Below the pieces are notes generated by a model. That model had not been told where the DNA came from, did not search any database, and saw only the letters and a list, made by a program, of their open reading frames with translations. Source: Halobacillus_A sp043497005 (GTDB lineage: Bacteria; Bacillota; Bacilli; Bacillales; Halobacillaceae). From it: a DNA stretch of 64,000 bases. Positions 25,676-33,772 of the stretch are shown piece after piece. Each line of letters opens with the position of its first letter. The stretch's first letter is position 1. The stretch is taken from the NCBI RefSeq assembly GCF_043497005.1, contig NZ_JBIEKE010000001.1, forward strand, positions 1,178,001 through 1,242,000, written 5' to 3'. A program made the position numbers and the translations under genes.

Positions 25676-27250
25676 ATGGATAAACAACAACCTATCTTTT
25701 TCTTAATGAATTCAATCGATTTGGTCAGAGGGGGATTAACTAAGGCTTCGCTGAAGCAGGCTTCCACCTTTGCTGAAATGGGATTTGATGTCTATATGGT
25801 AACCTTCAACTATAATCTTAACTATCCGCAAATCAGACGCCAATTAGTAGAAATGGATAAAATCCATCCCAATGTTACCATCCTAAATCACTATGAGGAA
25901 TTAGATGGAAATATGGAAAATTCTCCAAGTAAAAAGTCGCTTAAGAAGAAAACTCTAAAAGATTTAGCAGGAGGCGGGACCATTGACAAGCGTAATGGAA
26001 AGAACGCTTACCGCATTTATCAAAATGGAGTTTATACAAAATACATCGATTATGGGGATGATGACCACCTTAACTTTATTGATTATTTTAATGAAAACCG
26101 CTACCGAACGAAAAGAGAAGATTTTGATCCTAAAGGAAATATAAAGAGAATTGTATTTATGGATTTCAACAAGAATAAGCCTAGGCAGAAGGTGTATTAC
26201 AATAAAAAAAGAGAGGCCTATTTATCAGAATGGATTGATCCTAAAGCAGGATCGGTGATTCGGATTAATCAGTTTAATCCTAAAACTGGAGAGCTTATTA
26301 AAATATACAGAGAAGGCAGTACCAAGTTTAAAGTGGATTGGATTACCAGTCTTCTATCACAGTATAAAGATCCGGTTGTCATTTCTGACACGCGCAGCAC
26401 AGATGAAGTGTTAGCAGAAATCCCTCGTAAATATGCTACAAAAATATGGCGTCTTCACAGCAGTCATGTTCATTATCCGTTTGATGAAAATGGAGAAATA
26501 GCAACTAAGGTGAAAACAGCAATAAAAAATCTGGATCAATACGATGGTGCTTTTGTATTAACAGAACAGCAAAGACAGGATTTGATTCGTCGCTTTGGAA
26601 AAGAGGGTTTCTTCCATACGATCCCTCATTATCATGAGTCTAAGGGTAAGAGCCGGGGAGCTATTAAGAAGGTATTGTCTAACGATGAGCGTGATCCAAA
26701 ACTAGCCGTAGTTGTAAGCCGGCTATCTACATTAAAAAGAATTGATCATACTATAAAAGCTTTCAAGAAAGTCGTACAATACATTCCAGACGCAAAGCTT
26801 GAAATCTGGGGTACTGGAACAGAAGAAGAGAAGCTGAAATCGCTGGTTAAAGAGCAGAGATTAGAGGGAAACGTTAGTATTAAAGGTTATACCCATGATC
26901 CGGATGAAGTGTATCAACGTGGTTTGTTTTCTGTATTAACATCTAAAAGTGAAGGTTTTGCGTTATCCGTTTTGGAAAGTACAGTTAACGAGACTCCTGT
27001 TGTCAGCTATGATGTACGCTATGGCCCTAACGATTTAATTCAGCACAATGTGACAGGAAAGCTGGTAGAAGATAAAAATGTCGAAGCCTTAGCTGAAGAA
27101 ATGATTGATTTGTTTAGGAATCCCGAAACTACTAAGCAAATGGGAGTAAAAGGTGCTGCCTTTATTAAGGAGAACTTTAGTAAAGAATCCTACAAAGATA
27201 AATTTCTTACTTCCATTGCTAAAGTAGAAGAATATAAAAGACAGCATTGA
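25676..27250 (+). CDS. GT4 glycosyltransferase, teichoic-acid alpha-glycosyltransferase type
   Basis: A 524-residue retaining glycosyltransferase. The C-terminal GT4 domain shows VVSRLSTLKRIDHTI (about 342-356), IWGTGTEEEKL and the nucleotide-sugar-binding SKSEGFALSVLES at about 423-435. The large insert after the N-terminal lobe, with lysine-rich and YxDxxG-like repeats (about 85-210), matches TarM/GtfA-like enzymes that glycosylate poly(glycerol-phosphate) or serine-rich proteins. It is cytoplasmic, with no membrane segment. The gene stands alone with an AAAGCAGGTGAG site. Substrate assignment is an inference from domain layout; TarM-like is more likely than GtfA since no partner GtfB is nearby. 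Confidence 0.78.
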   Translation: MDKQQPIFFLMNSIDLVRGGLTKASLKQASTFAEMGFDVYMVTFNYNLNYPQIRRQLVEMDKIHPNVTILNHYEELDGNMENSPSKKSLKKKTLKDLAGGGTIDKRNGKNAYRIYQNGVYTKYIDYGDDDHLNFIDYFNENRYRTKREDFDPKGNIKRIVFMDFNKNKPRQKVYYNKKREAYLSEWIDPKAGSVIRINQFNPKTGELIKIYREGSTKFKVDWITSLLSQYKDPVVISDTRSTDEVLAEIPRKYATKIWRLHSSHVHYPFDENGEIATKVKTAIKNLDQYDGAFVLTEQQRQDLIRRFGKEGFFHTIPHYHESKGKSRGAIKKVLSNDERDPKLAVVVSRLSTLKRIDHTIKAFKKVVQYIPDAKLEIWGTGTEEEKLKSLVKEQRLEGNVSIKGYTHDPDEVYQRGLFSVLTSKSEGFALSVLESTVNETPVVSYDVRYGPNDLIQHNVTGKLVEDKNVEALAEEMIDLFRNPETTKQMGVKGAAFIKENFSKESYKDKFLTSIAKVEEYKRQH

Positions 27251-27289
27251 TAATAAAATTAGTGTAAACGTAGATCCTGCAGGAAAGTG

Positions 27290-27447
27290 CTCTTTGCTTT
27301 ACAAGGAATCTGAGGCCGTGCCCTCGGAAAGCGAGTTTTATGACTGAGCATTGTTGTGAATATTCTTTAACAAAAATAATCCGAACGATTTTGAAAAAAT
27401 CAGTTCGGATTATTTTTGCTTTATTTAGTTTTGCCCCAGCCTGTTTA
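27290..27447. repeat. dispersed intergenic repeat, copy A
   Basis: Contains GAGGCCGTGCCCTCGGAAAGCGAG (a degenerate reverse-oriented GGGCACGGCCTC core), the CCGAAC/GTTCGG hairpin (27375-27417), and GCTTTATTTAGTTTTGCCCCAGCC, which is the inverse of the block at 37596-37625. It reaches to within a few bases of the isomerase stop codon. Confidence 0.7.
27375..27417. terminator. bidirectional terminator-like hairpin from repeat copy A
   Basis: AATAATCCGAACGATT pairs with AATCAGTTCGGATTATT with one extra base, then a T run. It separates the convergent glycosyltransferase and isomerase genes. Confidence 0.75.
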
Positions 27448-27450
27448 CTA

Positions 27451-28212
27451 TTATTTCATTAAATGAGGTAGCTTTGTTTTTAAGTAATTCATGCTTATCT
27501 CTAAACTTTCTAAAGGGGACTTTCGGCTTTCATCTTGTTCTACGATCCACCATTGTACGTCTGTTTGCTCCCCCAGTGATAAAACAGAATCAAGGTCAAT
27601 GCCTCCAGATCCTAACTCCGCAAAAAATTGTTCCTCATCCGTCGTCATGTCTTTCAAGTGTAGGAGAGGAGTTCTACGGTCATAGCGTTTTATCCATTCA
27701 ACTGGATCCTCACCAGCTTTCTTAAGCCAATAAATATCAAATTCCGCTTTAACATCAAGAGGATCCGTTTCTTCAAAGATCATTTCAAGAAATGTTCCTC
27801 CTTCTTGACGTTTTTCCAGTTCGAAATCATGGTTGTGATAACATAGCTTTATTCCTTCTAAACGACACATCTCACCAGCTCTTTTTAAAATCTCGATGAG
27901 CTGTTGGTAGTCATTTTCATTTTGAGGTTCGAAGTAAGGACACACAATATATTTACTTCCAAGTGTTTTTTGTACCTCGATTACTTGTGTTAAATTATTT
28001 TTAATTTGTTCCAGTGGTACATGACTGGAAGCTGCTGTTAAACCAATCTCATCTAAAATTTCCTTCATTTCGCTTGCCGTATAATCCCCGAGGCCAGCGA
28101 ATTCCACGCCATCAAACCCTAAATCAGCGACTTTTCTTAACGTACCTTCAAAATCTTTTTCGGTTTCTTCACGCAGTGTGTATAACTGCACGGCTACAGG
28201 TATCGCATTCAT
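27451..28212 (-). CDS. TIM-barrel sugar isomerase/epimerase (AP endonuclease 2 fold)
   Basis: A 253-residue xylose-isomerase-like TIM barrel. Features are GFDGVEFAG near the N-terminus, CYHNHDFE (metal-binding His/Glu region at about 129-136), AEFDIYWLKKAGEDP and HLKDM (about 195-199). Members isomerise keto sugars or inositols or, in oxidative glycoside pathways, cleave or epimerise 3-keto-glycosides. It is divergent from the sugar ABC operon and shares its 500-base control region, so it is probably part of the same pathway. GAGGGAG lies unusually close to ATG 28212. The exact substrate is unknown. Confidence 0.82.
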   Translation of the reverse strand: MNAIPVAVQLYTLREETEKDFEGTLRKVADLGFDGVEFAGLGDYTASEMKEILDEIGLTAASSHVPLEQIKNNLTQVIEVQKTLGSKYIVCPYFEPQNENDYQQLIEILKRAGEMCRLEGIKLCYHNHDFELEKRQEGGTFLEMIFEETDPLDVKAEFDIYWLKKAGEDPVEWIKRYDRRTPLLHLKDMTTDEEQFFAELGSGGIDLDSVLSLGEQTDVQWWIVEQDESRKSPLESLEISMNYLKTKLPHLMK

Positions 28213-28341
28213 GCATCTCCCTCTTTTCTATTAAAATGGTGTTAGAACATGTCTTCCCTTAAATCTTACAAAATCACTTTAAAAAAACCAAATTTTCTGT
28301 AAAAACATTAAAAATTTATCGATAGATTTTCAATAAGATTT

Positions 28342-28355
28342 GCGAAAACGTTTGC
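28342..28355. promoter_or_regulatory. LacI/cre-like operator (isomerase/ABC divergent region)
   Basis: GCGAAAACGTTTGC is nearly palindromic around ACGT. It lies upstream of both divergent genes. Confidence 0.5.
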
Positions 28356-28451
28356 CATAAAATCGTTGGTAGAACAGGGGGCCTGGGGGCTATGGGTAAT
28401 TATGGTTATTGAAATCGGTTACAAAATAAAAATATTATCTAAAAATTCATG

Positions 28452-28480
28452 TTGTTATTCTATTTTTACCATGGTATAGT
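28452..28480 (+). promoter_or_regulatory. SigA promoter of the sugar ABC operon
   Basis: TTGTTA at 28452-28457, a 17-base spacer and TATAGT at 28475-28480. Operator-like sites follow within 20 bases, placed to block initiation. Confidence 0.6.
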
Positions 28481-28496
28481 TTAGATAATGAATTTG

Positions 28497-28510
28497 TGCA
28501 AACGTATTCA
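28497..28510. promoter_or_regulatory. operator-like site overlapping the ABC operon start region
   Basis: TGCAAACGTATTCA is directly followed by a second, overlapping near-copy (CGAAAACGTATCC). It lies 17 bases past the -10 box and shares its core with the sites at 28587 and 28675. Confidence 0.55.
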
Positions 28511-28586
28511 CGAAAACGTATCCAATCTCTGTACTAGTACTTATTGAGCGTTTTTACAGCATTGTGCTTCGTTGCTACATACAAAA

Positions 28587-28600
28587 TGCAAACGAGTGCA
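28587..28600. promoter_or_regulatory. operator-like site in ABC operon leader
   Basis: TGCAAACGAGTGCA, 14 bases with outer arms TGCA/TGCA. It belongs to the same motif family as 28497-28510. Confidence 0.45.
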
Positions 28601-28674
28601 CTAGAGTTGTGAGATGCAGATAAGTCGAAGGATTACGCCATAATAACCTAACCATCTATTTTTTATGTGAATAG

Positions 28675-28688
28675 TGGAAGCGCATTCA
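28675..28688. promoter_or_regulatory. operator-like site near ABC operon start codon
   Basis: TGGAAGCGCATTCA, 35 bases upstream of the binding-protein start. It shares the TGNAANCG-ATTCA pattern with 28497-28510. Confidence 0.45.
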
Positions 28689-28722
28689 TTTAATTAGACA
28701 AATTATTAGGGGAGTGTGTTAC

Positions 28723-30027
28723 ATGAAGAAGAAAAAGTTTTATACAGGAATGGCTTCAGCACTGCTGGCTTCAACTGTTTTAGCAGGTTGTTCCTTTTCG
28801 TCAGGAGATTCTGGATCCGATGATGGCGAAGGTTCTGAAGATCAAGTAACCGTTGATGTCTTTCAGTTTAAAGTAGAATTCAAGAATCAGTTTGAAGAAT
28901 TAGTAGATATGTATGAAGAGGAAAATCCTGATGTAAATATTAATGTTAAAACGGTTGGTGGCGGTAATGATTATGGACAAGCCCTGAAAACAGCCTTTTC
29001 ATCTGGTGAAGATCCTGACATTTTTAACGTAGGCGGACCTGCAGATGTAGATGAGTATGAAGATTACCTAACAGACCTTTCAGATACAGAAGCTGCAGGA
29101 GCTGCGCTAGAAGGCACACTTTCAGCTGTAGAGCGTGATGGTGAAATTTTGGGACTTCCTTTTAACCAGGAAGGGTACGGCATTCTCTACAATAAGCAAA
29201 TGTTTGAAGATGCAGGTGTGGATGCAGAATCTATTAAAACAATGGATGATTTAGAGGAAGCTGTGCAAACGATCGACGAGCAGAAGGATGACTTAGGTAT
29301 TGAAGCGCCATTTGCGTTGCCAGCTAAAGAGCAGTGGGTGCTAGGCAACCACTTAGCGAATACGTTCCTAGCTACTGAGTTTGATAATGACTTAACAGCA
29401 GCTTATGAAGCTGACACCGTGGAGTTTGAGCAGGGAGATCAAATGCAGCATTTCCTAGATCTGCAAGCTGACTACTCTGTAGGGCCTGTACTAAGCCTTG
29501 ACTACTCTCAGCAAGTAGAAGAGCATTTCTCTTTAGAGAATGTGGCTATGATCCAGCAAGGTAACTGGGTTTACAACACACTTGAAGAAATGGATCCTGA
29601 ATTCGCCGAGAATAACGTAGGTCTGCTGCCAATTCCGGTTGAAGGACAAGAAGGTAAGCTTCCTGTTGGAGTAGCTAATAACTGGGCAGTAAACAATCAG
29701 GCTGACGAGGAAGTAATTGAAGCTAGTAAAGATTTCTTAGACTGGATGTACATGTCTGATGAAGGTAAGAAGTTTGTAACAGAAGAATTTAAATTCATTC
29801 CAGCGTATGAAGGCTATGAAGATCAAAACATTGCTGACCCTATTTCTGAAGAAGTTTACAAATATGCATCTGAAGAAGAAACCTTGGGATGGGTCTTCAT
29901 GGGGGCACCGACATCATGGACTGAAGATCACTTAGGATCTGCTATGCAAGAATACCTTGGCGGAGACATTGAGTGGGAAGAAGTTGAAGAAAAGGCACGT
30001 AATGGCTGGGAAAGCGCCAGACAATAA
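28723..30027 (+). CDS. sugar ABC transporter substrate-binding lipoprotein
   Basis: A 434-residue MalE/family-1 solute-binding protein. The lipobox LAGC follows a signal peptide of about 22 residues, then a Ser/Gly/Asp/Glu-rich linker. The mature protein has the typical VDVFQFKVEF start, VGGGNDYGQALKTAFSSGEDPDIF, and a tryptophan-rich C-terminus. The very acidic surface fits a halophile. I chose ATG 28723 (GGGGAG 8 bases upstream). It is the first gene of an operon with two permeases; no ATPase gene is present. The substrate is probably an oligosaccharide or glycoside and cannot be specified further. Confidence 0.9.
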   Translation: MKKKKFYTGMASALLASTVLAGCSFSSGDSGSDDGEGSEDQVTVDVFQFKVEFKNQFEELVDMYEEENPDVNINVKTVGGGNDYGQALKTAFSSGEDPDIFNVGGPADVDEYEDYLTDLSDTEAAGAALEGTLSAVERDGEILGLPFNQEGYGILYNKQMFEDAGVDAESIKTMDDLEEAVQTIDEQKDDLGIEAPFALPAKEQWVLGNHLANTFLATEFDNDLTAAYEADTVEFEQGDQMQHFLDLQADYSVGPVLSLDYSQQVEEHFSLENVAMIQQGNWVYNTLEEMDPEFAENNVGLLPIPVEGQEGKLPVGVANNWAVNNQADEEVIEASKDFLDWMYMSDEGKKFVTEEFKFIPAYEGYEDQNIADPISEEVYKYASEEETLGWVFMGAPTSWTEDHLGSAMQEYLGGDIEWEEVEEKARNGWESARQ

Positions 30028-30041
30028 TTTTTGAATGCAGA

Positions 30042-30077
30042 ATCGACAAGAGCATGATTTCATGCTCTTGATCGATT
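30042..30077 (+). other. intercistronic hairpin after binding-protein gene
   Basis: ATCGACAAGAGCATGA pairs with TCATGCTCTTGATCGAT with one bulge. No T run follows, so it is more likely an mRNA-stabilising or processing element than a terminator. It would raise binding-protein levels relative to the permeases. Confidence 0.55.
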
Positions 30078-30159
30078 CATTAATTGAATATCTTTTCTAT
30101 TAGGGTGTTTAGGCAATTAGACAGCCTAATAGATGAGATGTTCATCTTTCATTACTCTC

Positions 30160-30173
30160 TGAAATCGATTTCA
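30160..30173. promoter_or_regulatory. cre site (perfect palindrome) before permease genes
   Basis: TGAAATCGATTTCA fits the CcpA cre consensus at every position and is a perfect palindrome. It lies in the 207-base gap between the binding-protein and permease genes, suggesting catabolite roadblock or a second promoter. Confidence 0.65.
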
Positions 30174-30234
30174 TAAAACTCGCTTCTACTTTTATACATA
30201 AAAGTTAGCGTAATCAGCATTGGAGGACGGTCGC

Positions 30235-31095
30235 ATGCATAATAAAAGCCTTGCCTTTTGGTTATTCCTAACCCCTGTTATATTAGGCCTTGGGGTAGTC
30301 GTGGTCATTCCATTCATTTATGGATTTATCTATTCATTTACAGACTGGAATGGACTTAGAGCTAATGAGTTTCTAGGATTACAAAACTATATTAATTTGT
30401 TCCAGGAAGCCGAATTTATGAACTCCATCTGGTTTACTACAAAATTTGCTTTTGTAGCAGTTATTCTATTAAACGTATTTGGGTTAGGATTAGCTTTAAT
30501 CGTAACTAGAAACCTGAAATCTAGTAACTTATTAAGAACAATCTTCTTCATGCCTAACCTTATCGGCGGACTCATCCTAGGATTTATTTGGCAGTTTATT
30601 TTTATCAGTGTATTTGGTGACATCGGAGATTTAACAGGTATTGAAGGTTTTAATGGCTGGTTGTCTACAGCAAATACTGGATTTTGGGGAATTGTCATTC
30701 TTACGTGCTGGCAAATGGCTGGTTACATTATGATCATTTATATAGCTTACTTAGAAAATATACCTAAGGACTTGATTGAAGCGGCTAAAATTGATGGGGC
30801 TAATGGATTTCAACGTTTTAAAAATATTACATTTCCACTAGTTGCACCTGCATTTACAATTAGTATGTTTCTAACCTTATCCATGTCCTTTAAGATCTAT
30901 GACCAAAACCTGTCATTAACAAATGGGGGGCCAGCTAACCAAACTCAAATGGTTGCGATGGAAATTGTAAACACAGCGTTCTCTGATAATGACATGGCTT
31001 ATGCTCAGGCAAAAGCAGTTATCTTCTTCTTGATTGTATCTGTTGTTGCATTAACTCAAGTGTATTACAACAAGAAGCGGGAGGTTGAGATGTAA
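30235..31095 (+). CDS. sugar ABC transporter permease (MalF/UgpA type)
   Basis: A 286-residue membrane protein with six predicted helices. The EAA loop motif, which docks the ATPase, reads EAAKIDGANGFQRFKNITFP at about residues 180-200. The start is ATG 30235, 8 bases after GGAGG; an upstream TTG at 30220 is less likely. It forms the membrane channel with the next gene, whose ATG overlaps the region of its stop codon. The required ATPase is not in the window; in Bacillaceae such systems commonly share MsmX. Confidence 0.92.
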   Translation: MHNKSLAFWLFLTPVILGLGVVVVIPFIYGFIYSFTDWNGLRANEFLGLQNYINLFQEAEFMNSIWFTTKFAFVAVILLNVFGLGLALIVTRNLKSSNLLRTIFFMPNLIGGLILGFIWQFIFISVFGDIGDLTGIEGFNGWLSTANTGFWGIVILTCWQMAGYIMIIYIAYLENIPKDLIEAAKIDGANGFQRFKNITFPLVAPAFTISMFLTLSMSFKIYDQNLSLTNGGPANQTQMVAMEIVNTAFSDNDMAYAQAKAVIFFLIVSVVALTQVYYNKKREVEM

Positions 31096-31919
31096 TGAAG
31101 AAGAACAACGAAAAGAGAAATTTATTCTCAATCGAAATATTAGGTCTCGTGTTAGGATTGCTTTGGATTGCTCCATTTTATTTAATGATTGTTAATGCCT
31201 TTAAAACAAAACGTGATATCTTTACAGGAGTACTAGGGTTTCCGGAAGAATGGATTACAGAAAACTTTGTAGAAGCGTTTATCGATCTTGAGTTCCTTAA
31301 GTCATTATTTAATTCAACGCTGATTACAGGCTTAAGTGTAGCGATCATAATCATTTTCTCATCCATGGCAGGTTACGCTCTTGCTCGAAATAAGAGTAAG
31401 TTAAGCGGCATTATGTTTTTCGTATTCGTAGCTGCTATGCTGATTCCTTTCCAATCAGTAATGATCCCGTTAGTTGCTCTTTTCGGTCAGGCAGATATGC
31501 TGAATGCGGGTGGATTGATCTTCATGTACTTAGGATTTGGTTGCAGCTTATCCATTTTCTTGTATCACGGAGCTATGACTGGAGTTTCAAAATCAATGGA
31601 TGAAGCAGCCATCATCGACGGAGCTAACCGTTTTCAATTATTTTGGTTCATTGTTTTTCCATTATTGAAGCCGATTTCTGTCACAGTAGGTATTTTGAAT
31701 GTTATCTGGATTTGGAATGATTATTTACTTCCATCTCTCGTGTTAAGCGAATCAAACGCAACGATTCCGTTGAAGATGTTTTTCTTCTTCGGCCAATATA
31801 CGAAGCAATGGCACCTAGCATTAGCTGGTTTAACCATTGCCATTATTCCTGTGATTATTGGATACTTCTTCGCTCAAAAACAAATCATTGCAGGAGTTTC
31901 TGAAGGTGCCGTGAAATAA
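31095..31919 (+). CDS. sugar ABC transporter permease (MalG/UgpE type)
   Basis: A 274-residue partner permease with six helices. Its EAA motif is DEAAIIDGANRFQLFWFIVFP at about residues 170-190. The N-terminal run LWIAPFYLMIVNAFKT is typical of MalG-like subunits. The start codon is coupled to the stop of the previous permease gene (TAATG). The regulator gene follows 15-20 bases later. Confidence 0.92.
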   Translation: MKKNNEKRNLFSIEILGLVLGLLWIAPFYLMIVNAFKTKRDIFTGVLGFPEEWITENFVEAFIDLEFLKSLFNSTLITGLSVAIIIIFSSMAGYALARNKSKLSGIMFFVFVAAMLIPFQSVMIPLVALFGQADMLNAGGLIFMYLGFGCSLSIFLYHGAMTGVSKSMDEAAIIDGANRFQLFWFIVFPLLKPISVTVGILNVIWIWNDYLLPSLVLSESNATIPLKMFFFFGQYTKQWHLALAGLTIAIIPVIIGYFFAQKQIIAGVSEGAVK

Positions 31920-31940
31920 TAGTTAAAGGGGTGGATGAAC

Positions 31941-33008
31941 ATGTCAGTCACAATAAAAGATGTTGCGAAACGAGCAAATGTGGCCCCATCCACTGTGTCC
32001 CGAGTAATATCTGATAGTCCAAGAATAAGTGAAGATACAAAAAGAAGAGTCCGAAAGATTATGGAGGAAATGGGCTACCATTTAAACATAAATGGGCGAG
32101 TTCTCGTCCGTCAGTCCACTCAAACAATTGGAATTGTGATGAAGGACTCTGCGACTCATTCATTTGAAAATCCATTCTTTTCAGAGATACTTAAAGGGAT
32201 AAGTGAATCCTGCCATACAAGAGATTATAGTTTGAACTTAACAACCGGTGAATCTGAGGAATCGATTTTTCAAGATGTCGTTAAAATGGTTCAAGGAAAA
32301 CGTGTGGATGGTATCATCGTTCTTTACTCTAAAGAAGATGACAAAGTAGCCCCTTATTTAATGAAGCATAATTTTCCCTTTGTGGTTGTGGGCAAACCAC
32401 TATACGGGGCCAATAAGTTTATGTATGTGGATAATGATAATATCGAAGCCAGCCGGGAAGCCACGAATTATTTAATTGATCGAGGTCATAAAGATTTAGG
32501 TTTCATCGGTGGAGATTTAAAATTTGAAGTGACAAGAGATCGATTAAAGGGTTTTAAACTGGCAGCGAAACACCATGGTATAGAAATCAACGATCACTCT
32601 GTTAAAAGTATAGATTTAAATGATACGGTGGCAAACGGTAAAAAAATTGTAAAAGATTTAATGGGATTGCCCCAGCCGCCTACTGGTTTAGTGATAACGG
32701 ATGATTACAATGGACTGACTGTCATGTCTGCCTTACAAGAACAAAATATAAAAGTTCCAGATAATGTTAGTATTATAGGCTTTAACAATACAATGATCGC
32801 TAAGCTGGCTAATCCACCATTAACGACAGTAGATACAAATCCTTATCAGCTTGGATATGAAGCCTCAAATGGTTTAATTGATATTCTCCATGAGCCGAGT
32901 ATGATAAAAAGAGGAGTTATTATTCCAACAAACATTGTAGAAAGAGAGTCATGCCTTTCTATAAACCCGAGTAAAGGAAAGTTAAAACCACAACTAGACA
33001 TAAATTAA
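31941..33008 (+). CDS. LacI-family regulator of the ABC/ThuA cluster
   Basis: A 355-residue LacI/GalR protein. The helix-turn-helix is at residues 3-23 (VTIKDVAKRANVAPSTVSRVI). The effector domain has VDGIIVLYS, the RGHKDLGFIGGD segment and a C-terminal VERESC. I chose ATG 31941 (AAAGGGG 9 bases upstream) over 31935. It lies between the permeases and the catabolic genes in the same direction, so it most likely controls this cluster and itself. The repeated TGNAANCG sites upstream of the binding-protein gene are candidate operators. Confidence 0.88.
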   Translation: MSVTIKDVAKRANVAPSTVSRVISDSPRISEDTKRRVRKIMEEMGYHLNINGRVLVRQSTQTIGIVMKDSATHSFENPFFSEILKGISESCHTRDYSLNLTTGESEESIFQDVVKMVQGKRVDGIIVLYSKEDDKVAPYLMKHNFPFVVVGKPLYGANKFMYVDNDNIEASREATNYLIDRGHKDLGFIGGDLKFEVTRDRLKGFKLAAKHHGIEINDHSVKSIDLNDTVANGKKIVKDLMGLPQPPTGLVITDDYNGLTVMSALQEQNIKVPDNVSIIGFNNTMIAKLANPPLTTVDTNPYQLGYEASNGLIDILHEPSMIKRGVIIPTNIVERESCLSINPSKGKLKPQLDIN

Positions 33009-33028
33009 CCTAAAAAGGAGCGATTGTA

Positions 33029-33748
33029 ATGAATATTACTGTATGGAATGAATATCGACATGAAAAAGAGAATCAGGTTGTAGCTGATATCTATCCGGAG
33101 GGAATCCACGGAGCTATTGCTGGATTTTTAGAAGGTGAGGACCATGTAGTTCGCACAGCAACATTAGATGAAGAAGAACACGGACTTACGGATGAAGTGC
33201 TTAATGATACAGAAGTATTAGTTTGGTGGGGGCACAAAGCTCATGATGAGGTTTCAGAGGAAGTCGCTGAAAAAGTAAAGCAGCGGGTTCTGGATGGAAT
33301 GGGGCTTGTCGTTCTACACTCTGCCCATTTTTCAAAAGTTTTTAAAAAGCTCATGGGTACCACTTGCGATTTGAAATGGCGTGAAGCCGACGATAAAGAA
33401 CGGATCTGGGTTGTAGATCCAACGCACCCAATTACAGAAGGTCTTGGGGAGTACATTGATATAGAGAAAGAAGAAATGTACGGAGAGCACTTTGATATAC
33501 CTGCACCAGATGAGCTTGTATTTGTGAGCTGGTTTGAAGGCGGAGAAGTTTTTCGGAGCGGAGCAACATTTAAGCGTGGTCGTGGGAAGATTTTCTACTT
33601 CCGTCCGGGACATGAAACGTATCCTACTTATTATCATGAAGAAGTACAAAAAGTTATCCAAAATGGTGTGAAATGGGTGAACAATGGAGGTACACCTAAG
33701 AACGTTTACGGAAATGCTCAACCGTTAGAAAAGATTTCTGAGAAGTAA
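33029..33748 (+). CDS. thuA: ThuA-domain protein
   Basis: A 239-residue member of the ThuA family (glutamine-amidotransferase-like fold, trehalose utilisation in rhizobia). Characteristic runs are VWWGHKAHDEV, GLVVLHSAHFSKVF, HPITEGL and the C-terminal PGHETYPTYY before VQKVIQNGVKW. In Sinorhizobium, ThuA and ThuB produce or process 3-keto-trehalose. A Gfo/Idh dehydrogenase follows 24 bases later, the same pairing. GGAG precedes ATG 33029. The reaction of ThuA alone is not firmly established; naming reflects family only. Confidence 0.85.
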   Translation: MNITVWNEYRHEKENQVVADIYPEGIHGAIAGFLEGEDHVVRTATLDEEEHGLTDEVLNDTEVLVWWGHKAHDEVSEEVAEKVKQRVLDGMGLVVLHSAHFSKVFKKLMGTTCDLKWREADDKERIWVVDPTHPITEGLGEYIDIEKEEMYGEHFDIPAPDELVFVSWFEGGEVFRSGATFKRGRGKIFYFRPGHETYPTYYHEEVQKVIQNGVKWVNNGGTPKNVYGNAQPLEKISEK

Positions 33749-33772
33749 ATAATAGAAGGAGGAGGAAAAACA

